From Verrucomicrobiales bacterium (GTDB lineage Bacteria > Verrucomicrobiota > Verrucomicrobiia > Limisphaerales > Palsa-1400), in NCBI GenBank assembly GCA_028293405.1, contig JAQGOW010000540.1, positions 1 through 6,841 on the forward strand: a DNA stretch of 6,841 nucleotides, in the 5' to 3' direction. Below, piece after piece: positions 1 through 4,786 of this stretch. The first letter of the stretch is position 1, and every line of letters begins with the position of its first letter. The notes beneath the pieces are model-generated. The model had not been told where the DNA came from. It made no database searches and worked only from the letters and a program-made list of their open reading frames with translations. Made by a program: the position numbers and the translations under genes.

Positions 1-490
1 AGAAAGAGTAGGGCAGGACGCGACCACCGATATTCGGGTTCAGATAAAAACCGATGATCGGGATGATTTCTGAGACGCGTTTGCAATGGTCGATCAACTG
101 GTCTTCGTTGGCCTCTTTCATCATCGCGAGGCTGAGCAAGCCGGCGTGAAAACCGAGGTCGCTGATGAGTTCGGCTTCCTTGACGGCCTGGTCGGTTTTG
201 CCAGTGATGCCGGAGATGCGGACGAGCGGTTCGCTACGATTTTTATCGGCGCGATCGAGTTCTTCTTTTGTGATCTGCAGGACGGGCTTGAATAAATTGT
301 ATTTCGGATCGCGAATCGCGAATTGAGTCATGTGCACGCCGATCGCAATGCCGCCGGAGCCTGCGGCAAAATAATAGCGTAGTAATGCGCGTTGGCGGCG
401 CTCATCGAGTTGGCGATTCGCGTTGAGCGCGAGAGGAGAGGCGGGAATAACTAATCCGCGATCAAGTGCAGCACGGGCTTGGGCGTTCAT
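1..490 (-). CDS. Dihydrodipicolinate synthase/N-acetylneuraminate lyase superfamily protein, partial
   Basis: The first 163 residues of a class I aldolase-type (TIM barrel) enzyme, starting at ATG 488-490 and running off the left edge. The start MNAQARAALDRGLVIPASPL resembles the first barrel strand of the DapA/NanA superfamily, and GFYLNPNIGG (residues 147-156) sits where DapA carries its Tyr133 strand, so Y149 is the probable equivalent. The Schiff-base lysine would lie just past the window edge and cannot be checked. The DapA-type GTTGE pyruvate-binding loop is replaced by GSGGIAIGVH (44-53), so I do not call it DapA; substrate unknown, probably a 2-oxo-acid aldolase or lyase of the cytoplasm. 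No Shine-Dalgarno precedes the ATG. It lies 97 nt downstream of the membrane-anchored orphan gene and could be the last member of the rpiB cluster. Confidence 0.85.
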   Translation of the reverse strand, partial: MNAQARAALDRGLVIPASPLALNANRQLDERRQRALLRYYFAAGSGGIAIGVHMTQFAIRDPKYNLFKPVLQITKEELDRADKNRSEPLVRISGITGKTDQAVKEAELISDLGFHAGLLSLAMMKEANEDQLIDHCKRVSEIIPIIGFYLNPNIGGRVLPYSF

Positions 491-587
491 AAATTAAAAC
501 TTTGTAGCAGCCGAGGTAACGAGGCTCTGACTTTCGTCACGGTTTGAAAAGAAAAAATAGTAGGGCAAGGCAAGTTCGTGCTGAACC

Positions 588-1118
588 TTAGGGTGCGACG
601 AGCATCTCGGGATTGACGCCCCAATTTGTCGACTTGGACAGACCAGCCGATAGAAAACGATTGGGAAGCAGAAAACTTCGGTCGACATAAAGCACCGTTT
701 GAGCGTTGGTCCCATCCATGACGGTTCCCATTACCCTGACTCCACCCCAGGCACCATTATCTTTCATAAGATGATCAATACGAATTTTTGTGCCAACCGG
801 TAAGATGCCGACCATTCTCGCGCCATAAACTGGGGTATATTGCGGGAGGTTTGTATCAAACGCTTCTGGCGGGAACAAATCGAGATTTTGCTTACCATTG
901 TAGTGTTTTACATCTTCGATGGCTGTCCTGATTTTCGTTTTCCAAACTGTGCCGGCGAAGGAAGAAAAATTGTAGTTGGTCGACGACGTCGCGTTCGTTT
1001 CTGGTCGCGCGTTGATTGTGCCTACGATGATTGATGGCAGACTTAAAATTATGAGTAAAACAACCAGTCCCGCGAGTATCGCGACAATTACGACAATAAA
1101 CACTTTAGGTCTACTCAT
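588..1118 (-). CDS. Membrane-anchored protein of unknown function (176 aa)
   Basis: I do not recognise a named family. From ATG 1116-1118 the protein begins with a short positive segment (MSRPK), then one strongly hydrophobic stretch (about residues 6-33), so it is probably anchored by its N-terminus with the rest outside the cytoplasm. A short Thr/Asn/Ser linker (37-52) follows, then a globular part with FAGTVWKTKIRTAI (54-67), FPPEAFD (82-88) and LPVGTKIRID (106-115) followed by DNGAWGGVRVMGTV (120-133), a beta-rich look that could be a small barrel or SH3-like fold (inference). A GTG at 1215-1217 overlaps the rpiB stop by one base and would add 33 residues. I reject it because that extension is polar and would bury the membrane anchor, although the overlap makes translational coupling conceivable. 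No clear SD for either start. Resembles small hypothetical proteins I associate with Verrucomicrobiota. Confidence 0.75.
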   Translation of the reverse strand: MSRPKVFIVVIVAILAGLVVLLIILSLPSIIVGTINARPETNATSSTNYNFSSFAGTVWKTKIRTAIEDVKHYNGKQNLDLFPPEAFDTNLPQYTPVYGARMVGILPVGTKIRIDHLMKDNGAWGGVRVMGTVMDGTNAQTVLYVDRSFLLPNRFLSAGLSKSTNWGVNPEMLVAP

Positions 1119-1216
1119 ACAGGTTAACACGCCATTGTTCTTCGCAGGTGATTTGGCATGCTGTTGACTGTCATTGCACGCGTCAACGCCTATTTCGGTC
1201 AGTCGTCCGTTCGGCA

Positions 1217-1648
1217 CTAATCCGAATCAATCTCGTCGATGCGCTTTTGGTGTCGTCCACCAGCGAACGGAGTGTTCAACCAGGTTTTCACAATTTCAGC
1301 CGCTGTTTCCCAAGGCATCATGCGCTGGCCGATGGAAATCATGTTGGCGTTGTTGTGCTCGCGGCCGAGTCGGGCGCTTTCGACGCTCCAACACAACGCA
1401 CAACGAACACCCTTCACGCGATTAGCAACGATCGCTTCGCCATTGCCGGAGCCACCGAGGACAACGCCGCGTTCGCACTCGCCGCGCGCGACGGCTTCGG
1501 CAGTTGGCCGACAGAAAAGTGGGTAATCTACGGACTCCGTGCTATTCGTGCCGAAGTCGCGCACTTCATGGCCGAGTTGCTGGAGCAAGGCTTTGATTTC
1601 TTCTTTGTAATCAAAACCGGCGTGATCGGAGCCGATGGCAATTTTCAT
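1217..1648 (-). CDS. rpiB: Ribose-5-phosphate isomerase B (RpiB/LacAB family)
   Basis: Interconverts ribose 5-phosphate and ribulose 5-phosphate in the non-oxidative pentose phosphate pathway; cytoplasmic. From ATG 1646-1648 the product is 143 aa, the normal family length. An upstream in-frame start (1687) would add 13 residues without homology, so the MKIAIGSDHAGF start is chosen. Visible motifs: GSDHAGF (6-12; D8 and H9 are active-site positions), DYP (41-43), GGSGNGEAIVANRVKGVRCA (65-84), REHNNANMISIGQR (96-109, with H98) and the terminal RHQKRIDEID (132-141). The catalytic Cys of the E. coli enzyme is absent: the loop reads SGNGE, as in the Mycobacterium tuberculosis enzyme where a Glu is the base, so E71 is the likely catalytic residue. 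It follows the 78-aa gene by 72 nt and precedes the membrane-anchored orphan. An allose-6-phosphate isomerase role cannot be excluded. Confidence 0.95.
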   Translation of the reverse strand: MKIAIGSDHAGFDYKEEIKALLQQLGHEVRDFGTNSTESVDYPLFCRPTAEAVARGECERGVVLGGSGNGEAIVANRVKGVRCALCWSVESARLGREHNNANMISIGQRMMPWETAAEIVKTWLNTPFAGGRHQKRIDEIDSD

Positions 1649-1720
1649 AGCACGTGTACAGGGGGATGCACGGACACTGGCGACCAAGTTTATGGGAAAC
1701 GGCTTTTTTGAGGCCGGGAC

Positions 1721-1957
1721 TTACGCTGCAACTTTGACCGGTGCGGTCTTGCGGATGAGCTTGGCGCCGTTGGTTTTCAGATAGGCCTGAACGGCACTGA
1801 TACCACCTAAACTGATAGGGACGCGTTTCTGATTTTGAAACAGGCGATAGTGGGTCAAGGTCTTGCCCACTTCCATGATCTCGATGTGCTTGTCGTCCAT
1901 CTTCCACAACTGACCTTTGGCCAGCGGCACGAGCAAGGGTTTCTTGGACTTCGTCAT
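1721..1957 (-). CDS. Small basic protein of unknown function (78 aa)
   Basis: Not a family I can name, although I associate similar small proteins with Verrucomicrobiota. From ATG 1955-1957 it encodes a lysine-rich N-terminus (MTKSKK), a compact core GQLWKMDDKHIEIMEVGKTL (15-34) followed by THYRLF (35-40), then a likely helix ISAVQAYLKTNGAKLIRK (53-70) and a basic tail. The alternating pattern of the core (W18, I25, I27, V30, L34, Y37) suggests a small beta-sheet followed by a helix. No signal peptide or membrane segment, so cytoplasmic; the positive charge would allow nucleic-acid binding, but that is speculation. A GTG at 1985-1987 would extend it by 10 residues. Neither start has an SD. 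It is the first gene of the possible rpiB cluster and lies downstream of the long regulatory region 1958-2242. Confidence 0.75.
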   Translation of the reverse strand: MTKSKKPLLVPLAKGQLWKMDDKHIEIMEVGKTLTHYRLFQNQKRVPISLGGISAVQAYLKTNGAKLIRKTAPVKVAA

Positions 1958-2106
1958 ATGTATAGTTGTTGTGTTGCAGTTCGCCACAAAAGAAAGAAAT
2001 GCTGGCGACTAACCTAGCGGAACCGGAGAACCGAGTTTTCTTTCGCTGCGGTCATTTAACCACTTATTCGACGGCAAGGAAATGAAAATCTTCAATTTAG
2101 GAGAGC

Positions 2107-2136
2107 AGTATAATAAACACTTACACGACGGGTTAA
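2107..2136 (-). promoter_or_regulatory. Possible sigma70-type promoter for the 78-aa gene and rpiB cluster
   Basis: Read on the minus strand, TTAACC (2131-2136) is followed after 18 nt by TATACT (2107-2112). The -10 matches consensus at five of six positions and the -35 at only three, so this is a moderate match. It points toward the gene starting at 1957 and would give a leader of roughly 145 nt. It is picked by eye in AT-rich DNA, so chance is a real possibility. Confidence 0.3.
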
Positions 2137-2194
2137 CTTCGCTTTTGATATAAGTTGTTTATAGGCAATGGATTGTATTTATCTGCACAAAATA

Positions 2195-2210
2195 TCAGGG
2201 TTTTCCCCGA
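2195..2210. promoter_or_regulatory. Inverted repeat B (6-bp arms, TTTT centre)
   Basis: TCAGGG, a four-base TTTT centre, then CCCCGA. The arms match at five of six positions. On the minus strand the odd pair becomes G-T, so a transcript from that strand could fold into an uninterrupted six-pair hairpin with an AAAA loop. One base separates it from the palindrome at 2212-2229. It could be a protein-binding site or part of an RNA structure; no regulator is identifiable in this window. Confidence 0.45.
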
Positions 2211-2211
2211 C

Positions 2212-2229
2212 TAATACGTTTACGTATTA
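2212..2229. promoter_or_regulatory. Inverted repeat A, 18-bp palindrome (possible operator)
   Basis: TAATACGT, two T bases, then ACGTATTA: perfect 8-bp arms around a 2-bp centre. The AT-rich, almost loop-free symmetry is what dimeric helix-turn-helix regulators bind, and is a poor shape for an RNA hairpin. It lies beyond the terminator of the lipoprotein gene and about 75-95 bp upstream of the candidate -35 element at 2131-2136, a position compatible with an upstream activator site for the 78-aa gene. The binding protein is unknown. Confidence 0.5.
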
Positions 2230-2238
2230 TCTGCAAGG

Positions 2239-2275
2239 AAAAATTCGCCGCCGATTTTTCCAATCGACGGCGAAT
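2239..2275 (-). terminator. Rho-independent terminator of the lipoprotein gene
   Basis: Inverted repeat with 13-base arms (2243-2255 and 2263-2275) and a 7-base loop. The single imperfect pair is C-A on the plus strand but G-U in a minus-strand transcript, so the stem is complete only in RNA from that strand. It is followed on the minus strand by five T residues (2239-2243) and begins 21 nt after the lipoprotein stop codon. Both the G-U pair and the T tract fix its direction. Confidence 0.88.
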
Positions 2276-2296
2276 GTAAGACCTTAACTGATCAGT

Positions 2297-3424
2297 TTAT
2301 GGGGTCGTTGAGCTGTTCGACCCGTTTTGCTGATCGCGCGATTGCTGGTTCTGCAACTGCTGTTGGGAATCGCTGGATGAACCTGTCGATTGCCCGGATG
2401 GTGTCGATTGGTCTGACTGAGTCGACTGACTTGATTGAGTAGACGGCTGAGCTCCTTGGGTCGATGAACTCGACTGTGTCGACGGCTGAGTTGTTTGGAT
2501 CGAAGAACTCGATTGGCTTTGCGGCTGAGTCTGCGATTGCGACGGAGCCGATTGATTGTATGGATCTGAACTGGATTGCGACGACTGCGGAGTGGTCTGA
2601 GTCGACGTACCTGATTGCGCAGAGCCACTCGTTGCAGGTTGGATAGTGCCACTTGTGCTGGATCGAACGGAGCCGCTGCTGCTCGTGCTGCTCGAACTCG
2701 AGGACTGCGGTTGATATTGCTGTTGCTGCGATGGCGTGGACTGTTGTCCTTGATACGTGCCGCTGCTGTTGTATTGGCGGCTATTATTGTTCTGCCAATT
2801 GGCCGTGCCGGAAGGCTCCTGGATATACTGCCGATTGGAATAACCGGGCAACCAACCATTGGCCTGACTGGCGGCTGGCTCGGCCGTTATCGTCGGGCGC
2901 AAACCTGGGCGCCATTTTCCACCGGAATTTGGTCCATCGCTGGAACGCGGTTGCGATTGCGTAGAGCTATACGTTTGCATCTCGCCGCTGGTGCTGGGTT
3001 GCGATTGAATTTGGCTGCCGGCGGGTTCGCGTATGACCTGGCCTCGTTGGTGTCCCGTCCCGCGCTGCCATTGCGAATCGGACGATGCAACTGGAGCAGA
3101 TTGTTGCATCGGTTGGCTGCTCGATTGTTCGGTCACCATGCGACGATCTCCAACCCCGCGTTGCCATTGTGCGCTTGAAGAATCAACGGCCGCGCCGCTG
3201 CTTTGGTAACTCGAGCCTGAAGTCGAAACCGAAGCCTGTGCCGACGGCTGGCTTTGGTAGCTGCTCGAAGAGCTGTAGCTCGCCCCACTCGGCTCATTGA
3301 GCGTTGTGCCCGGTTGCACTTGTTGATCAGAGCGTGGCGTGCGCGACCAACAGCCTGATAATGCGAAAAGCGCGGTCGAGCCGCACACAATGGTCCCAGC
3401 AAATTTCCAATAACGTGAATTCAT
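2297..3424 (-). CDS. Ser/Gln/Thr-rich repeat lipoprotein of unknown function
   Basis: The 375-aa product starts with a lipoprotein signal peptide: charged MNSRYWK, a hydrophobic stretch (8-23) and the lipobox LSGC, so C25 should be lipidated and the protein attached to the inner or outer membrane. W26 and S27 follow the Cys rather than Asp, which in E. coli rules would favour the outer membrane (inference). Residues 37-208 carry a degenerate repeat centred on W-x-x-G and E-P-[SA]-[GA]-[ST]. The rest (about 209-375) is almost entirely Ser, Gln, Thr, Asn and Pro, with a 13-residue tandem repeat near the C-terminus, so it is probably disordered and extended. The ATG at 3422-3424 is preferred over the adjacent ATG at 3425-3427 because the SD lies 4 nt from the former and 1 nt from the latter. 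A TTG further upstream (3527-3529) would overlap moeA and remove the signal peptide from the N-terminus. It follows moeA by 95 nt with no visible terminator between. No enzymatic domain; a surface or envelope spacer is a guess. Confidence 0.88.
   Translation of the reverse strand: MNSRYWKFAGTIVCGSTALFALSGCWSRTPRSDQQVQPGTTLNEPSGASYSSSSSYQSQPSAQASVSTSGSSYQSSGAAVDSSSAQWQRGVGDRRMVTEQSSSQPMQQSAPVASSDSQWQRGTGHQRGQVIREPAGSQIQSQPSTSGEMQTYSSTQSQPRSSDGPNSGGKWRPGLRPTITAEPAASQANGWLPGYSNRQYIQEPSGTANWQNNNSRQYNSSGTYQGQQSTPSQQQQYQPQSSSSSSTSSSGSVRSSTSGTIQPATSGSAQSGTSTQTTPQSSQSSSDPYNQSAPSQSQTQPQSQSSSSIQTTQPSTQSSSSTQGAQPSTQSSQSTQSDQSTPSGQSTGSSSDSQQQLQNQQSRDQQNGSNSSTTP
2442..2515 (-). repeat. 39-bp tandem repeat inside the lipoprotein gene
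   Basis: Two 35-base blocks at 2442-2476 and 2481-2515 match at all but about six positions, with a 39-bp period that keeps the reading frame. They encode the 13-residue pattern IQTTQPSTQSSSS and TQGAQPSTQSSQS. Further partial copies (TQSDQSTPSGQS) follow. Typical of repeat expansion in low-complexity coding DNA. Confidence 0.7.
2801..3316 (-). repeat. Five degenerate W-x-x-G...E-P-S-G protein repeats in the lipoprotein
   Basis: Units, in protein order (numbering from the chosen start): QPGTTLNEPSGAS (37-49), QWQRGVGDRRMVTEQSS (86-102), QWQRGTGHQRGQVIREPAGS (118-137), KWRPGLRPTITAEPAAS (170-186), GWLPGYSNRQYIQEPSGTA (190-208). Four of five begin with an aromatic W two residues before [RP]-G, and four end in E-P-[SA]-[GA]-[ST]; the second has E-Q-S-S instead. 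The spacers are Ser/Gln-rich. The tryptophans are the only ones in the mature protein apart from W26 and W210. Confidence 0.6.
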
Positions 3425-3428
3425 CATA

Positions 3429-3436
3429 CCTCCCTC
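3429..3436 (-). promoter_or_regulatory. Strong Shine-Dalgarno of the lipoprotein gene
   Basis: GAGGGAGG on the minus strand ends 4 nt before the ATG at 3422-3424 and 1 nt before the ATG at 3425-3427. It is one of only two clear ribosome binding sites in the window and fixes the start at the lipoprotein signal peptide. Confidence 0.8.
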
Positions 3437-3519
3437 GCTAAGGTGTTGCCGAAGCGTTATTGCGCAATGAGGCGAACGACGGAAAGGCGTATCAGAGCGA
3501 GGCTGAATCTTATGGCTGA

Positions 3520-4719
3520 CTAATCCCAACGCAGCACTGGCACGAGCGCTCCTTTTTCCAATGAACCGTTGGCCGGGACGTCAACTAAACCGTTGGCGCG
3601 CGCGGCGCTGCTGAGCACGTGCGCAGCCTGAGCGCCGGCGGAACGGGCTTCGCCGTTTTCCTCGACAATCACGCGCATGAAGTGGCGACGCTCACCGCGA
3701 TTGACGAGAGTTTGGGCGAGTTTCGCAAATTGGATTGGCGGATGCGTCGACTTCGCATTTTGCATTCGCAACAAAGCGGGCCAGACGAGCAGACAGAATG
3801 TCACGAGCGCGGAAACGGGATTGCCGGGTAAACCGCAAAAATATCTTCCGTTAAGTGAACCGAATACAAACGGTTTGCCGGGCCGCACGGCAACTTTCCA
3901 GAAGTCGAGCGTGCCGCCGAGTTGTTCGAAAGCGGCTTTGACGTAATCGAATTCGCCCACCGAAACGCCGCCACTGGTGATGACGATGTCGCATTCTTCC
4001 AGGGCTTTGGCGAGAGCCGCAGCAGTTGCTTCCAGATCATCGCGAACGAGCGGATAGATTTTGGGAATTCCACCCGCGCGCTGGACGAGCGGTGACACGC
4101 CGGCGCGATTGCTCTCATAGATTGCCGCGCCTTGCAAAGGTTGGCCGGGTTCGCGCAGTTCGCTGCCGGTGGCGAGAAGGCCGACGATGGGTTTGCGCGA
4201 GACCGGGACGGAACTAAATCCGAGAGCCGCCAGCAAGCTGATGCGAGTCGCGGAAAGTCGTTCGCCGGGTTGCAAGACCGCTGCGCCTAGCTTCACGTCT
4301 TCACCGCGAAAACGTACATTTTCCCATGCGGTGACTTTGTCGGAGACGGCGATCGTGCCGTCGTCATAAGCTTTGGTGTCCTCCTGCATGACTACCGCGT
4401 CGGCGCCTTTTGGCAGCACCGAGCCGGTAAATAGTCGGACGCACGTGCCGGTTTCAACTTCGCTATTGAAAGTTTCACCAGCCGCAACTTTCCCGATGAC
4501 GCGTAAGGTCACCGTCGAGGTCACGCTGGCGTTGGCAACGTCTGCTGCCCGCACGGCATAGCCGTCCATGGCGGAGTTGTCGAAGGGCGGGAGATTCACC
4601 GGCGCGGTGATTGGTTCGGTAAGGACGCGTTCAAACGACTCGTGCAACGACACGTGTTCGGCATCCACCGGTTGGATGGCTTGCAGAATCTTTTCTCGCG
4701 CGTCTTCGAGTGAGAGCAC
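3520..4719 (-). CDS. moeA: Molybdopterin molybdenumtransferase MoeA
   Basis: Inserts molybdate into adenylylated molybdopterin with release of AMP, the last common step of molybdenum cofactor synthesis; cytoplasmic, normally a dimer. The 399-aa product is full length. Domains in order: N-terminal MoeA domain with PPFDNSAMDGYAVR (44-57), LFTGSVLPKGADAVVMQED (96-114) and RGEDVK (138-143); the MogA-like catalytic domain with LLATGSEL (181-188), VRDD (225-228), TSGGVSVGEFDYVK (248-261), KVAVRPGKPF (275-284) and GLPGNPVSALVTF (296-308); then the small C-terminal beta domain ending in VPVLRWD. D52, T98, E187, D228 and D258 appear to match the E. coli active-site residues D59, T100, E188, D228 and D259. 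The start is GTG 4717-4719, giving the usual MLS-E-A--I opening; the frame stays open upstream to a TAA but has no ATG. No SD. Neighbours include no other moa/mog gene. Divergent from the GrpE-like gene. Confidence 0.97.
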   Translation of the reverse strand: MLSLEDAREKILQAIQPVDAEHVSLHESFERVLTEPITAPVNLPPFDNSAMDGYAVRAADVANASVTSTVTLRVIGKVAAGETFNSEVETGTCVRLFTGSVLPKGADAVVMQEDTKAYDDGTIAVSDKVTAWENVRFRGEDVKLGAAVLQPGERLSATRISLLAALGFSSVPVSRKPIVGLLATGSELREPGQPLQGAAIYESNRAGVSPLVQRAGGIPKIYPLVRDDLEATAAALAKALEECDIVITSGGVSVGEFDYVKAAFEQLGGTLDFWKVAVRPGKPFVFGSLNGRYFCGLPGNPVSALVTFCLLVWPALLRMQNAKSTHPPIQFAKLAQTLVNRGERRHFMRVIVEENGEARSAGAQAAHVLSSAARANGLVDVPANGSLEKGALVPVLRWD

Positions 4720-4725
4720 GACGTA

Positions 4726-4754
4726 ATAGAACAGCTGCGCGGCACATTGTTCAA
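4726..4754 (-). promoter_or_regulatory. Possible moeA promoter giving a leaderless transcript
   Basis: On the minus strand TTGAAC (4749-4754) is followed after exactly 17 nt by TTCTAT (4726-4731). The -35 matches consensus at four positions, the -10 at three. A transcript start the usual seven or so bases past the -10 would fall at the GTG start codon of moeA, which fits the lack of any SD. Only 67 bp separate moeA from the divergent gene, so a promoter for moeA must lie here or inside that gene. Confidence 0.3.
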
Positions 4755-4779
4755 GCTTGCGCGGTTAGGCTTTCACTTT

Positions 4780-4784
4780 GGAGG
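4780..4784 (+). promoter_or_regulatory. Shine-Dalgarno of the GrpE-like gene
   Basis: GGAGG ends 2 nt before ATG 4787-4789. The spacing is short, but it is the only SD-like site near this start. The next in-frame ATG (4808) is 23 nt away, and the upstream TTG (4778) overlaps the site, so 4787 is the best start. Confidence 0.5.
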
Positions 4785-4786
4785 CG

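Larger units (their letters stand above)
2175..2235. repeat. Pair of direct repeats GTATT(T)ATCTGCA
   Basis: GTATTTATCTGCA at 2175-2187 and GTATTATCTGCA at 2224-2235 differ only by one inserted T and start 49 bp apart in the same orientation. The right copy overlaps the right arm of the palindrome at 2212-2229. The two copies bracket both inverted repeats, so the whole 61-bp block looks like one composite regulatory element. Confidence 0.45.
1958..2296. other. Non-coding intergenic region with terminator and palindrome cluster
   Basis: A 339-bp stretch without a supportable gene, visibly richer in A and T than its surroundings. From right to left on the minus strand it holds the terminator of the lipoprotein gene (2239-2275), two abutting inverted repeats (2195-2210 and 2212-2229), a direct repeat of 12/13 bp (2175-2187 and 2224-2235), a possible promoter (2107-2136) and about 145 nt of leader before the 78-aa gene. 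Only short ORFs without ribosome binding sites occur in it. Confidence 0.7.

Noticed and set aside
491..587. T-rich run on the minus strand before the DapA-family gene as a terminator
   Set aside because: No stem precedes the T tract; it may simply be an AT-rich spacer.
1163..1187. Inverted repeat GTTGAC - 13 nt - GTCAAC upstream of the membrane-anchored orphan gene
   Set aside because: The 6-bp arms are perfect, but one such pair is expected by chance in a window of this size and no promoter elements surround it in good order.
1148..1711. A 187-aa plus-strand ORF covering rpiB
   Set aside because: It lies antisense to a clearly recognised enzyme and has no family resemblance of its own.
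1690..1720. Possible terminator between the 78-aa gene and rpiB (CGGC / GCCG)
   Set aside because: A 4-bp stem with a nine-base A-rich loop and only three T residues after it is too weak to call.
1998..2084. Short 28-codon plus-strand ORF starting ATGCTGGCG
   Set aside because: No SD, no conserved-looking content, and it lies across the predicted leader of the 78-aa gene on the other strand.
2109..2114. A perfect TATAAT on the plus strand
   Set aside because: No -35 element at a suitable distance and no plus-strand gene follows for about 2.6 kb; it is the reverse face of AT-rich promoter-like DNA.
2615..3178. A 187-aa plus-strand ORF and several other ORFs opposite the lipoprotein gene
   Set aside because: They are shadows of the low-complexity Ser/Gln coding sequence. 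Composition is biased (Arg, Leu, Cys), no SD precedes them, and the minus-strand frame has a signal peptide, lipobox, SD and terminator.
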